Assembly: GCF_040530035.1 (NCBI RefSeq)
Contig: NZ_JBEWCD010000001.1
Location: 1,922,001-1,986,000 of the forward strand
Direction: 5' to 3'
Length of the DNA: 64,000 nt
From: Roseibium sp. HPY-6
GTDB taxonomy: Bacteria; Pseudomonadota; Alphaproteobacteria; Rhizobiales; Stappiaceae
Part shown: one piece after another, positions 9,095 through 18,334 of the stretch
Layout: each line of letters begins with the position of its first letter
How positions within the stretch are numbered: position 1 is the first letter of the stretch
Notes under the pieces: generated by a model
What the model saw: the letters and a program-made list of their open reading frames with translations, nothing else
Database searches by the model: none
What the model was told of the DNA's origin: nothing
Translations under genes and position numbers: made by a program

Positions 9095-9933
9095 TTGAAC
9101 TTCGCGATCATGTCCTTGATGCCGGGAATGGTCTCGATCTGCCAGGCGTGATCAGGTTGGAAGAACTGCACCAGCGAACGCTGCGACAGACCGCCGAGAA
9201 TTGTGAAATAATACATCTCGTAGCCCGGCGCGACGACGCAGGGGTGGTATCCTTTGTCGAGCACGATCGTCGAACCGTCGACAATGTGGTAGGCATCGCC
9301 CACCTCCCCGTCCTCGCGCTGAACGAGCTGCATACCGAAGCCCTTTTTCGGGCGGAAGCGGAAATTATAGGTCTCGTCGTGCCGGCTCTCTTCCGGGATC
9401 CGATCCGTGTCGTGTTTGTGGGGCGGAAAGCCCGACCATCCACCCTGCCCGACCGTGAAGAGCTCGGAGACAAGCAGGCGACCGACCTTGTCGTGATACT
9501 TGGTTCCGAGGATATGCTTGATCTTGCGGTGCGTCTTGGTGTCGTCCGACCCGTACTGGACAAGATCGATATCGGCCGTCCGCACGTCAAAGGGCTCCAG
9601 CACCTTGTCGTATTTTGCACCGGCGATGAAGACTTCAGCTGTGTCGCTCACGCAGACGAGCTGCGCTTTTGCACCGCTGGGAACATAGACCCCTTCCGGC
9701 TCGCCGTCCCAGACATCTTCGCCCCGGTTGCCAAGAGCCGAGAAGGCAACGCCTTCAACGTCGACATCGACGGTTCCGGTTGCTGGAACAATAGCGGTTT
9801 CATAACCCGGCACCGCGTATTCAAACGCCTGGCCACGGGTCAGCTTGACGATATTGAAGTAGTTCAGCGGAACCCTGCTGTCCTCGACATCGATGATCGC
9901 CTTGTTCGCATTGTCATAGGGAGGAAAATGCAT
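9091..9933 (-). CDS. iolB: 5-deoxy-glucuronate isomerase IolB
   Basis: A 280-residue bicupin of the KduI/IolB family that converts 5-deoxy-glucuronate to 5-dehydro-2-deoxygluconate. Metal-site residues lie in SGFPPHKHDTDRIPEES (two His and nearby acids), and the second half carries DKGYHPCVVAPGYEMYYF, both characteristic of IolB. Length is close to the usual 270-300. It sits 13 bases after iolC and overlaps the downstream aldolase gene by 4 bases. Confidence 0.95.
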   Translation of the reverse strand: MHFPPYDNANKAIIDVEDSRVPLNYFNIVKLTRGQAFEYAVPGYETAIVPATGTVDVDVEGVAFSALGNRGEDVWDGEPEGVYVPSGAKAQLVCVSDTAEVFIAGAKYDKVLEPFDVRTADIDLVQYGSDDTKTHRKIKHILGTKYHDKVGRLLVSELFTVGQGGWSGFPPHKHDTDRIPEESRHDETYNFRFRPKKGFGMQLVQREDGEVGDAYHIVDGSTIVLDKGYHPCVVAPGYEMYYFTILGGLSQRSLVQFFQPDHAWQIETIPGIKDMIAKFK

Positions 9934-9946
9934 CTTGTGTGTCTCC

Positions 9947-10921
9947 TCAGGACTGGGGGGCTGAGTGATTGGAAAGAAAAGCGTCGAGCTCAGATGGCGT
10001 CGGCATTGCGGGCGCGCACCCGAACTTCGAAACCACCATCGCGGCAGCGGCCGAGCCTCTTAGGACGGCCTCTTTTAACGAGAATTCCGCGGCGATTGAC
10101 GCCATGAGCGACGCCATGAACGCATCGCCCGCGCCCATGGGCTTTATGGCCTCGACCTTGAAAATGCCGGTCTCGAACGGTTCGTCACCCGAGAATACGA
10201 CCGAGCCGCGTTCGCCGAGTTTGTAGATTATTGTTTTCTCGGAAGTCCCAAGCGAAGCGGCCAGGTTTCGCCCGTCTTCGTGCGCACCATTGGCAACGAC
10301 CGCGAACTCGTCATCATTGCCGACGACAAAATCGGAACTTTCGATGGCCGCCCGGTAAACCTCGGCTGCTTCATGTGCGCTCGGCCAGGAATAGGGTCTG
10401 TAGTCAAGGTCGATCACAACAAGGGCACCAACGCGGCGCGCGTGTTCCATCGCCCTAAATGTTGCTTCCCTTGAAGGGTTGGCCGCCAGGGCGGTTCCCG
10501 TCACGATCAAGGCTTCAAAATCAACATAGGGAACGGCGAGCACCTGTTCTTCGCTCATCAGGAGATCAGACGCGTTGTTCCGGTAAAGCGTGTTCTGGGT
10601 GTTCTCGATCCGGGTTTCCGTAACCGCGAGCGATGTCCGCGATTCCCCGCTGAGCACCCGAACATGGTCTGTTGCGACGCCATATGCCTTGAGCTGATTC
10701 AGCACGAAACGGCCAACGGAGTCATCGGAGACACAGGTCAAAAGACTGACCGAAAGGCCGTGCCGCGCAAGTCCGGCCGCGATATTGCCGGACGATCCGC
10801 CGAGGGCGGTGGTGAACCTTGTGGCATGTTCCGCCTCGGCTCCGGGAGGATCTGCATAAAAATCCATCCCGGCTCGGCCGAGCACCAGAAATTTCGACTT
10901 TGGGGTCAGGTAGGCAGGCAA
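9947..10921 (-). CDS. iolC: 5-dehydro-2-deoxygluconokinase IolC
   Basis: A 324-residue PfkB-family sugar kinase that phosphorylates 5-dehydro-2-deoxygluconate with ATP. The N-terminal glycine pair region is FTTALGGSSGNIAAGLARHG, and the catalytic motif MGAGDAFMASLMASIA, with its catalytic Asp, lies near residue 265. IolC proteins characteristically open with a LGRAGMDFY-like segment, seen here near residue 15. It lies between iolD (2 bases upstream) and iolB. Confidence 0.95.
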   Translation of the reverse strand: MPAYLTPKSKFLVLGRAGMDFYADPPGAEAEHATRFTTALGGSSGNIAAGLARHGLSVSLLTCVSDDSVGRFVLNQLKAYGVATDHVRVLSGESRTSLAVTETRIENTQNTLYRNNASDLLMSEEQVLAVPYVDFEALIVTGTALAANPSREATFRAMEHARRVGALVVIDLDYRPYSWPSAHEAAEVYRAAIESSDFVVGNDDEFAVVANGAHEDGRNLAASLGTSEKTIIYKLGERGSVVFSGDEPFETGIFKVEAIKPMGAGDAFMASLMASIAAEFSLKEAVLRGSAAAAMVVSKFGCAPAMPTPSELDAFLSNHSAPQS

Positions 10922-10923
10922 AG

Positions 10924-12804
10924 TCAGACGCCTTTTCTCTGCGGAGCGCGACCGGCTTCCCAGTCTTCATGCGCTTTGCGCACGCGCTCGCTGTTCGAAA
11001 CCTCCGGCGTTCCAACTTCCCACCAGGTGTGCCCTTCCTGCGTCCAGCCCTCGAACGCATCCACTTTCATCGAGATGACATAGGTTCGCTCGGACTGTTT
11101 TGCCCGCTGGAAAGCCTCTTTCAACTCTTCAATGGAATGAATCGTTTCGGCATTCGCTCCCATTGACCGGGCATGTGCCTCGAAGTCGACGGAAAAAGGT
11201 TCGACGGCTAATTTACAGTCGGAAATCAGGTTGTTGTACGACTCGTTCCCCGTATTGTTCTGCAACTTGTTGATGACCGCAAACCCGCCGTTATCACAAA
11301 CGACGACGATCATCTTCGCTCCGGATAGCACCGAGGAATAGATGTCTGAATTGAGAAGCATGTAGGACCCGTCACCGACAAAAATGATGGTTTCCTTGTC
11401 CGGATGTTTTTCCATATGACCGAGACGCGCGCCCCATCCGCCGGAAATTTCATAGCCCATGCAGGAAAAGCCGAACTCAACGTCAACGCTGCCGATCGAT
11501 TTCGTGCGCCAGTTCGCGGTGACTTCTGCCGGCAATCCACCTGCCGCTGCGACCACACGGTCTTCCGCGTCGCAGACCTCGTTGATCGCGCCGATCACCT
11601 GGGCATAGGACATTGGCCGATTACTGCCGTCCTCGCCCGTCGGCGAGGTGTTTTCGTCGAGATAGGCCGACCAGTCCGCCCGCTCTTTCGCGGCGCGCTC
11701 CAGCCAACCGCCTGCTGCTCTGAATGAGCCCAACGCCTCTGAAAGAACCGGCAGCGTCAGCTTGGCATCACCGACAACCGGGGTAGACATGTGCTTTGCC
11801 GCATCGTGGCGTCCGACATTTACCGTGACGATCTGCGCATCAGCAGCGAAAGCCGTCCAGGAACCTGTCGTAAAGTCCTGCAGCCGCGTTCCAACAGCCA
11901 GAATGACATCGGCCTCTTGTGCAAGGTTGTTGGCCGAGTTTGATCCCGTCACCCCAAGCGGCCCGCAATTCAGCTCATCGGAGAAAACGAGATTGGCCCG
12001 TCCTGCGATGGTCTCGACCACCGGGATCCGGTGCGTGTGCGCAAAGTCGCGCATTTCCGCTGTTGCCAGCGAATACTGGATCCCGCCCCCGGCGATGATC
12101 AGCGGGCGTTCCGCTGTCTTGAGAATTTGCGCCGCCTGCTCCAGTTCCCGAACGTCCGGCATCTGCCGCCTGAGATAGTGCGTTTTCGGTTCGAAGAATT
12201 TTTCAGGATAGTCATAGGCCCAGCCCTGCACATCCTGCGGCAGTCCGAGGAAAACCGGCCCGCAATCGGCCGGGTCGATCAGCGTGTTGATGGTTGCGGG
12301 AAGTGACTGAAGCAATTGCGCCGGATGCGTGATGCGATCCCAGTACCGCGTTACGCTCTTGAAGGCATCGTTGACCGAAAGGCTCGGATTGCCCGGATGC
12401 TCGACCTGCTGCAGGACCGGGTCTGGCAGGCGCGTCACGAAAGCATCCCCGGCAAGCATCAAAAGCGGCAATCGGTTGGTGTGCGCAATCCCGGCTGACG
12501 TCAACAGGTTGGTCGTGCCCGGCCCCGCCGAAGAGGTTGCAAACATGAAGCGTTGGCGCAGTTGCTGCTTGGCATAGCCGACAGCGGCCATTGCCATCGA
12601 CTGTTCGTTCTGGCCGCGCCAAAGCGGCAGCTCATCCTTGTGTTCAAAGAGGGCTTCTCCCAGGCAGGTCACGTTTCCGTGCCCGAAAATACCGAACCCG
12701 CCAGCGCAGAACCGCACGCGTTGACCGTCGATTTCAACAAATTGCGCAGCCAGATAGCGCACAAGCGCCTGCGCCATTGTCAGGCGTACCGTCTTCTGGA
12801 CCAT
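10924..12804 (-). CDS. iolD: 3D-(3,5/4)-trihydroxycyclohexane-1,2-dione hydrolase IolD
   Basis: A 626-residue thiamine-diphosphate enzyme that opens the inositol-derived ring. Seen: RGQNEQSMAMAAVGYAKQ with the ThDP-activating Glu, a central Rossmann domain (AERPLIIAGGGIQYS), and the ThDP/Mg motif beginning VGDGSYMLLNSDIYSS. The ATG at 12804 lies 11 bases after GGAGG at 12816-12820 and gives MVQKTVRLTMAQALVRYL; an upstream GTG at 12816 overlaps that site and is rejected. It is the first gene of the leftward operon, divergent from the dehydrogenase gene at 12922. Confidence 0.95.
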   Translation of the reverse strand: MVQKTVRLTMAQALVRYLAAQFVEIDGQRVRFCAGGFGIFGHGNVTCLGEALFEHKDELPLWRGQNEQSMAMAAVGYAKQQLRQRFMFATSSAGPGTTNLLTSAGIAHTNRLPLLMLAGDAFVTRLPDPVLQQVEHPGNPSLSVNDAFKSVTRYWDRITHPAQLLQSLPATINTLIDPADCGPVFLGLPQDVQGWAYDYPEKFFEPKTHYLRRQMPDVRELEQAAQILKTAERPLIIAGGGIQYSLATAEMRDFAHTHRIPVVETIAGRANLVFSDELNCGPLGVTGSNSANNLAQEADVILAVGTRLQDFTTGSWTAFAADAQIVTVNVGRHDAAKHMSTPVVGDAKLTLPVLSEALGSFRAAGGWLERAAKERADWSAYLDENTSPTGEDGSNRPMSYAQVIGAINEVCDAEDRVVAAAGGLPAEVTANWRTKSIGSVDVEFGFSCMGYEISGGWGARLGHMEKHPDKETIIFVGDGSYMLLNSDIYSSVLSGAKMIVVVCDNGGFAVINKLQNNTGNESYNNLISDCKLAVEPFSVDFEAHARSMGANAETIHSIEELKEAFQRAKQSERTYVISMKVDAFEGWTQEGHTWWEVGTPEVSNSERVRKAHEDWEAGRAPQRKGV

Positions 12805-12886
12805 AGGCCTCAACACCTCCCGGAATGGAATTTTCTTGTGCGGTCCCAGGGACCCTTGACTGTGAAAGCTAATGGGTGTTTAGCTG

Positions 12887-12906
12887 TTTTGCAAGCGGTT
12901 GCAAAA
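12887..12906. promoter_or_regulatory. LacI-type operator between iolD and the dehydrogenase gene
   Basis: A 20-bp palindrome, TTTTGCAAGCGGTTGCAAAA, with one mismatched pair across the centre. It matches in 19 of 20 positions the perfect palindrome at 17228-17247 beside the LacI-family gene. It lies in the 117-bp divergent gap and ends 15 bases before the dehydrogenase start, so a bound repressor could block both directions. The CG-centred inverted repeat is the normal LacI/PurR half-site layout. Confidence 0.85.
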
Positions 12907-12921
12907 ATGGATCAAAAATAG

Positions 12922-14043
12922 ATGGAAACGCGCGTGATTGGCATCGGCATAATCGGTGGCGGCTATATGGGGAAAGCCCATGCTGTTGCTATGCATTCCG
13001 TCGGGGCGGTGTTCGACACCACGTTGCGTCCGGTTCTGGAAATGGTTTGCACCACGACTGCAGAAGGTGCAGCCCGAAAGGCGAGCGAGCTTGGGTTCAA
13101 ACGCTCGACAGCTGATTGGCGAGAGCTGGTCCACGATCCCAAAGTCGAAGCGATCGTGATCGCGTCGCCGCAAAGCACCCACCTTGAAATCGCGACCGCG
13201 GCATTCGAATTGGGAAAGCCGGTCTTCTGCGAAAAGCCGCTCGGACAGGATCTGAGACAAAGCCGGGACATGACGGCAGCCGCGAACGTCTCCGGCTGCA
13301 TCAACATGGTCGGCTTCAACTATATCCGCACACCCGCCTCGCAGCTCGCGCGCGAAATCATCGAAGCAGGCGAAATCGGTGAGATCACCTATCTGCGCGG
13401 CGAACATACCGAGGATTTTTTTGCAGATCCCAACCTCCCCGGAACCTGGCGCGCACAGGGCCGCTCCAACGGCAACATGGGAGATCTGGCGCCCCATATC
13501 ATCAATGGAACACAGGCCCTGGCCGGTCCGATTGAGCGCGTACTTGCGGAAATCGACACTGTGGTGAAAGAACGCCCCTCCGACAACGGTATGGTTCCGG
13601 TTACCAATGACGATCAGGCGCAACTCATGTGCCGGTTCACCTCCGGTGCTCTGGGCGCGCTCTATATCAGCCGCACGGCGTGGGGCCGTAAGATGGGCTA
13701 TGCCTACGAGATCTTTGGAACCAACGGAGCGATCCGTTTCGACCAGGAAGATCAGAACGCTCTCTGGCTTTACGAAGGGGGCCAGAACCCGTCACGGGAA
13801 GGTTTCCGGAAAATTCTGACCGGGCCGCATCATCCCGACTATGTGAATTTCTGCCTTGGCGCGGGTCACGGCACCGGATATCAGGACCAGATCATCATCG
13901 AGGCCAAGGATTTCCTGACGGCAATCGAGACAGGACAGAACATCTGGCCCTCCTTCGAGGACGGCCTTTATGTAAACCAGGTCATCGAGGCGGCCTGGCA
14001 ATCGCACGAATCCAAGAGCTGGATCAATCTCGACGAGGTCTAG
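12922..14043 (+). CDS. Gfo/Idh/MocA-family dehydrogenase in the inositol operon
   Basis: A 373-residue NAD(P)-dependent sugar/polyol dehydrogenase. The Rossmann motif is GIGIIGGGYMGKAHA near the N-terminus, the catalytic Lys is in VFCEKPLGQD, and the C-terminal active-site pair Asp/His is in GDLAPHIING. It is a candidate myo-inositol 2-dehydrogenase or an enzyme for another inositol isomer; it is longer than classical IolG (about 330-340). No clear ribosome-binding site precedes the ATG. A four-codon in-frame ORF (MDQK then stop, 12907-12921) abuts the start; GTG at 12934 is an alternative. Confidence 0.9.
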   Translation: METRVIGIGIIGGGYMGKAHAVAMHSVGAVFDTTLRPVLEMVCTTTAEGAARKASELGFKRSTADWRELVHDPKVEAIVIASPQSTHLEIATAAFELGKPVFCEKPLGQDLRQSRDMTAAANVSGCINMVGFNYIRTPASQLAREIIEAGEIGEITYLRGEHTEDFFADPNLPGTWRAQGRSNGNMGDLAPHIINGTQALAGPIERVLAEIDTVVKERPSDNGMVPVTNDDQAQLMCRFTSGALGALYISRTAWGRKMGYAYEIFGTNGAIRFDQEDQNALWLYEGGQNPSREGFRKILTGPHHPDYVNFCLGAGHGTGYQDQIIIEAKDFLTAIETGQNIWPSFEDGLYVNQVIEAAWQSHESKSWINLDEV

Positions 14044-14073
14044 GCGAAAGCGCTCCCTGCCCGTCATTTTTGG

Positions 14074-14985
14074 ATGAATCAAATGACAATCAAGATCGGA
14101 AATGCACCCTGTTCCTGGGGTGTTGAATTCGCGGATGATCCGCGTAATCCCTCCTGGCAATCGGTCCTCGATCAATGCCGGGACGCCGGCTATCGCGGCA
14201 TTGAGCTCGGCCCCGTCGGCTTCATGCCCGAAGACCCTTCAGAGCTGGGTGACGCGCTCGCCGAGCGGGATCTGGAACTGATCGGCGGCGTTGTGTTCCG
14301 CCCCTTCCACGACCCGGCAAAATGGGACGATGTCAAAGATGGTTCGGTGCGTACCTGTGAAGCACTGAAAGCGCACGGTGCCAGGCACCTCGTTCTGATC
14401 GATTCCATCTCACCGCGCCGCGCGCCGACTGCCGGCCGCCCAGGCGAGGCAGAGCAGATGTCGGCGTCCGAATGGTCCGCATACCGGGACAAAATCCAGG
14501 ACATCGCCAAGATGGGGACGGAAGAATACGGCCTGATAACTGCAATCCATCCGCATGCCGGCGGCTTCATGGATTTTGAGGACGAGGTCGAACGCCTGCT
14601 TGAGGAAATCGACGACAGCCTCCTTAAGATCTGCCTGGACACAGGTCACAGCCACTATGCGGATTTCGACCCGGTCGCTTTCATGGATCGTCACATGGAC
14701 CGGATTTCCTATATGCATTTCAAGGATATAGATCCGGAGGTACGCAGCCGGACCGTCGCGAACCGCGCCGATTTCTACGACGCGTGCGGCGATGGTATTT
14801 TCTGCAATCTCGGCAAGGGATCTGTCGACTTTCCCGCCGTCAAAGCCAAGCTGGAAAGCTCCGGCTTCACCGGCTGGTGCACGGTGGAGCAGGACTGCGA
14901 CCCTGAAAAGGCGCAGTCGCCGCTGGACGACGCCCGCGAAAACCGCACTTTTCTGCACTCTATCGGTTTTGAGGTTGCGGCATGA
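14074..14985 (+). CDS. iolE: Myo-inosose-2 dehydratase IolE
   Basis: A 303-residue TIM-barrel protein of the xylose-isomerase-like superfamily that dehydrates 2-keto-myo-inositol. The IolE opening is seen (KIGNAPCSWGVEF), with metal-site residues spread through TAIHPHAGGFMDFEDE, CLDTGHSHYAD and YMHFKDIDPEV. Starts at 14074 and 14083 are both possible. It overlaps the next dehydrogenase gene by ATGA, making them one translational unit. Confidence 0.95.
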   Translation: MNQMTIKIGNAPCSWGVEFADDPRNPSWQSVLDQCRDAGYRGIELGPVGFMPEDPSELGDALAERDLELIGGVVFRPFHDPAKWDDVKDGSVRTCEALKAHGARHLVLIDSISPRRAPTAGRPGEAEQMSASEWSAYRDKIQDIAKMGTEEYGLITAIHPHAGGFMDFEDEVERLLEEIDDSLLKICLDTGHSHYADFDPVAFMDRHMDRISYMHFKDIDPEVRSRTVANRADFYDACGDGIFCNLGKGSVDFPAVKAKLESSGFTGWCTVEQDCDPEKAQSPLDDARENRTFLHSIGFEVAA

Positions 14986-16121
14986 CCAAACTTAAATGGG
15001 GCATGATCGGCGGCGGCGAAGGATCGCAAATCGGGCCGGCACATCGCATCAGCGCGTCACTGGACGGGCATTTCCATCTGACAGCCGGGGCGCTCGATAT
15101 CGATCCGGCCAAGGGCAAGGATTACGCAATGCGGCTTGGCGTTGCCGAGGACCGCGCCTATGGAAACTGGCAGGAAATGTTAGAGGGAGAGCGTGCGCGC
15201 GAAGATCGGCTGGACCTTGTGACGGTCGCCACACCGAACGCCACGCACTACGAGATTTCCCGCGCCTTCCTGGAAGCAGGCTTTCATGTGCTGTGCGAAA
15301 AACCGCTGACGATGACTGCCGAAGAAGCCGAGCATATCGTTGAGCTCGCTGAAGAAACAGGCAGGATTTGTGCGGTCAATTATGGCTATAGCGGATATCC
15401 GCTCGTGCGTCAGATGCGGGCCATGGTCGCCGGTGGAGAGCTCGGAAAAGTCCGCCTGATCAAGGCAGAATTCGCGCATGGGTTCCATGCCGATGCCGAG
15501 GAAGCCGACAATCCGCGGATCCGCTGGCGGTATGACCCCGATCAGGCAGGAACGTCCGCCGTCTTTGCCGATGCAGGCATCCATGCCTTCCACATGGCCT
15601 GCTTTGTTTCGGGACAAACACCAGCTGAACTATCCGCCGATTTCGCATCCATGGTTGGAGACCGCCAGCTTGAAGATGACGCCATGATCAACATCCGGCT
15701 GTCGGACGGCGCACTTTGCAGGCTTTGGACAAGCGCCATCGCCGTCGGCCGCATGCATGGCCTGACGTTGCAGGTTTTTGGTGAAAAGGGCGGGCTTTCC
15801 TGGCAGCAGCAGCATCCCGAGCAACTGCACTGGACACCGCTCAACGGCAGGACGCAGGTTCTTGAACGCGGTGACTCGGCGCTTTCGCCTCAGGCGGTGC
15901 GCGCGTCCAGAATTCCGATCGGCCACGCGGAAGGCATGCCGGTTGCCTTTGCCAATATCTATCATGATCTGGCTGATGTTCTGAAAGCGGAACGCGACGG
16001 CATTGCCGCCGATCCGCTTGCACGGGACTTCCCAACGGCAATGGACGGTCTGTGGTCCATGCGGGCGATCGAGGCCGCAGCACGCTCTGCCAAGTCACGC
16101 GGCGCGTGGGTCGGGCTCTGA
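14982..16121 (+). CDS. Second Gfo/Idh/MocA-family dehydrogenase of the inositol operon
   Basis: A 379-residue NAD(P)-dependent dehydrogenase. The Rossmann motif is WGMIGGGEGSQIGPAHR; the catalytic Lys lies in VLCEKPLTM; DAGIHAFHM carries the His used in the active site. It differs clearly from the dehydrogenase before iolE, so the two probably act on different inositol isomers or oxidation states, for example scyllo- or chiro-inositol; this is inference. It overlaps iolE by 4 bases and ends 39 bases from the convergent LacI-family gene. Confidence 0.9.
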   Translation: MTKLKWGMIGGGEGSQIGPAHRISASLDGHFHLTAGALDIDPAKGKDYAMRLGVAEDRAYGNWQEMLEGERAREDRLDLVTVATPNATHYEISRAFLEAGFHVLCEKPLTMTAEEAEHIVELAEETGRICAVNYGYSGYPLVRQMRAMVAGGELGKVRLIKAEFAHGFHADAEEADNPRIRWRYDPDQAGTSAVFADAGIHAFHMACFVSGQTPAELSADFASMVGDRQLEDDAMINIRLSDGALCRLWTSAIAVGRMHGLTLQVFGEKGGLSWQQQHPEQLHWTPLNGRTQVLERGDSALSPQAVRASRIPIGHAEGMPVAFANIYHDLADVLKAERDGIAADPLARDFPTAMDGLWSMRAIEAAARSAKSRGAWVGL

Positions 16122-16160
16122 TCCGGCTCACTATGGCTTTTGCGTGTTAATCCACCGGAT

Positions 16161-17159
16161 CTAAATGACGGGCCGCAACGAACCGCGTTCTATGACAGAA
16201 CAGGGAAAGAGACGAATTTCCGGGCTTCGGCCCGGATTTTCCACCATGCCGACAACCAGTTCCACGGAACTCATTATGATGTCGCGTATAGGCTGGCGGA
16301 TTGTCGTCAGTGCATAAGCATCCCAGCTTGCCATCCCGATATCGTTGAAGCCAAGAAAACCGATATCTTCCGGGATTGATTTTCCGGCATCGCGTGCTGC
16401 GTCCATCGCGCCCATGCAGATCAGGTCGTCGCCGCAGAAAACCGCCTCGACAGCGTCATCTTCCAGCACATCACGCATCGCATCACGCCCGGCCTGGTAA
16501 GTATAATTCTCCGCAAAACACACCTTCGCGACACGTAGTCCCAATTCCTTTGCAGCTCGCCGGAAACCGGAGGACCGGTCCTGCGTAGACGTTGCCGTTT
16601 CGGGACCGCCGAGCAAAGCGACGGTCTTGTAGGAGCGGTCCGAGAACGTTCGCGCTGCCATGGCACCACAGAATTCATTGTCGATCCCGACGACATGCAC
16701 ATTGGCGTTAGCCTGGAATTTTCCGAATGTATGGATCACCGGAATACCGGCAGTCTGAAAAGCGGTCGCAAAACTCGTGGGCAGCGTGGACGTAGCAACA
16801 ATGACGCCGTCGACGCTGTATTGACGCAGCAGCTCAACGATTTTCTTCGGTGACGTTTCGCCCGAAAGATTGACGAGGAGCGGACGCAGTTCGCGCTTCT
16901 GCAGTTCACTTGTGAACAGGTCGAAGACATCCAGAAAGGCCGGGTTCTGGAAATTGTTGGCAACAAGTCCGATCAGCTTGGTCCGGTTTGTCGCAAGGCT
17001 CCTGGCAATCAGAGACGGTCTGTATCCGAGTGCCTTTGCCGCCTTTTCGACTTTCTCCCGGGTTCGCGTGGAGACACTGGCACCGTCCGTAAAGGTCCGC
17101 GAAACCGCCGAGCGGGAAACGCCTGCCAATTCCGCAACTTCCTTCAGTGTAACCGCCAA
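16161..17159 (-). CDS. LacI-family repressor of the inositol genes
   Basis: A 332-residue regulator. The N-terminal helix-turn-helix and hinge helix are seen in VTLKEVAELAGVSRSAVSRT and the following GYRPSLIARSLAT, then a periplasmic-binding-protein-like sensor domain starting KLIGLVANNFQNP. It is divergent from the inositol importer genes and has a perfect 20-bp palindrome in its upstream region. The twin of that palindrome lies before iolD, so it very probably controls both sets and itself. The inducer is likely inositol or an early intermediate (inference). Confidence 0.93.
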   Translation of the reverse strand: MAVTLKEVAELAGVSRSAVSRTFTDGASVSTRTREKVEKAAKALGYRPSLIARSLATNRTKLIGLVANNFQNPAFLDVFDLFTSELQKRELRPLLVNLSGETSPKKIVELLRQYSVDGVIVATSTLPTSFATAFQTAGIPVIHTFGKFQANANVHVVGIDNEFCGAMAARTFSDRSYKTVALLGGPETATSTQDRSSGFRRAAKELGLRVAKVCFAENYTYQAGRDAMRDVLEDDAVEAVFCGDDLICMGAMDAARDAGKSIPEDIGFLGFNDIGMASWDAYALTTIRQPIRDIIMSSVELVVGMVENPGRSPEIRLFPCSVIERGSLRPVI

Positions 17160-17227
17160 ATCCCTTGCCTGCCTGTTTCAGTCTTCCGTTTCAATGAAAC
17201 TACACAAAAGCTTCACCCCGTCAATTT

Positions 17228-17247
17228 TTTTGCAACCGGTTGCAAAA
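17228..17247. promoter_or_regulatory. Perfect LacI-type operator before the importer operon
   Basis: The sequence TTTTGCAACCGGTTGCAAAA is a perfect 20-bp palindrome in the 173-bp gap between the LacI-family gene and the importer operon. It is nearly identical to the site at 12887-12906. Position between divergent genes fits repression of the importer plus autoregulation. Confidence 0.88.
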
Positions 17248-17332
17248 TTAATGAGAGTGTGGTTCTTTGACGTAAGGCACTTTTTCTTTTTGAAGGAAAC
17301 GCAAGGACGTGCCTGGAAATTGGGAGGAACGA

Positions 17333-18274
17333 ATGAAGAAGACGTTGTTTGCGATGGCGGCTGCTGCCATTGCGTTTACGGGTTTGTCTGGGCCTGCATT
17401 GGCTGATGGAGAGCGTTTTGTTCTTGTGAGCCATGCGCCGGACAGCGACAGCTGGTGGAACACGATCAAGAACGGTCTGGCGCTTGCCGGTGAGCAGGTG
17501 GGTGCCGAGGTTGAGTACCGCAATCCTCCGACAGGCGACATTGCGGACATGGCGCGCATCATCGAGCAGACGGCAGCCTCCAATCCGGACGGGATCATCA
17601 CGACGCTGGCCGATCCGGACGTTCTGTCCGGTCCGATCCAGAACGCGGTTGCCAAGGGCATTCCGGTGATCATCATCAATTCCGGCACGCCCGAGCAGGC
17701 CGCTGACGTTGGTGCTCTGATGTATATCGGCCAGCCCGAATACGATGCCGGTCTTGCGGCCGGTCAGCGCGCCAAGCGCGATGGTGTCGGCTCGTTCCTG
17801 TGTGTGAACCACGTTGTCTCCAACCCGGTTGTCGGTGAGCGCTGCCGCGGCTTTGCCGATGGTCTGGGTGTCGAGCTGGGCGACAGCATGATCGACAGCG
17901 GCCAGGATCCGGCCGAGATCAAGAACAAGGTCAAGGCGTATCTGTCCGCCAATCCGGATGTGGAAGCCATTCTGACGCTTGGCCCGACTTCGGCGGACCC
18001 GACCATTGGTGCGCTTCAGGAGATCGGCAAGGCCGGCGACATTTACTTCGGCACGTTTGACCTGGGCACGGAGATCGTCAAGGGCATCAAGGACGGCACC
18101 ATCCAGTGGGGCATTGACCAGCAGCCTTTCCTGCAGGCCTATCTGCCTGTGATCGTTCTGGCCAACTACCAGCGTTTTGGCGTTCTTCCGGGCAACAACA
18201 TCAACTCCGGTCCCGGCTTCATCACCAAGGACGCCCTGTCCAAGGTTGAAGAACACGCCGGCGAGTATCGCTGA
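17333..18274 (+). CDS. Periplasmic sugar/polyol-binding protein of the inositol-locus ABC importer
   Basis: A 313-residue type-I periplasmic binding protein of the ribose/fructose/inositol group. The signal peptide is residues 1-24 (basic MKKT, hydrophobic core, cleavage after PALA). The mature part starts DGERFVLVSHAPDSDSWWN; the aromatic WW is usual for sugar stacking in this group. GGGAGGAACGA precedes the ATG at 17333; an upstream in-frame ATG at 17309 would disrupt the signal peptide. Codons are strongly biased, as expected for an abundant receptor. Location with iol genes and the shared operator argues for myo-inositol as ligand. Confidence 0.9.
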   Translation: MKKTLFAMAAAAIAFTGLSGPALADGERFVLVSHAPDSDSWWNTIKNGLALAGEQVGAEVEYRNPPTGDIADMARIIEQTAASNPDGIITTLADPDVLSGPIQNAVAKGIPVIIINSGTPEQAADVGALMYIGQPEYDAGLAAGQRAKRDGVGSFLCVNHVVSNPVVGERCRGFADGLGVELGDSMIDSGQDPAEIKNKVKAYLSANPDVEAILTLGPTSADPTIGALQEIGKAGDIYFGTFDLGTEIVKGIKDGTIQWGIDQQPFLQAYLPVIVLANYQRFGVLPGNNINSGPGFITKDALSKVEEHAGEYR

Positions 18275-18285
18275 GAGCGTCTTGC

Positions 18286-18334
18286 GGCCGCCCCCGGGCG
18301 GCCCCTGGAGAGGCGCATGGCCGCCTCTCCCTTT
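18286..18334 (+). terminator. Tandem stem-loops between importer receptor and permease genes
   Basis: Two hairpins lie in the 193-bp gap: a GC-only stem with 7-base arms at 18286-18292 and 18297-18303, then a 9-base perfect stem at 18307-18315 and 18322-18330 followed by CTTTA. The T-run is short, so partial termination or mRNA protection is more likely than a full stop. The rest of the gap up to 18467 shows only a strong AGGAGGAG ribosome-binding site near its end. Confidence 0.5.
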
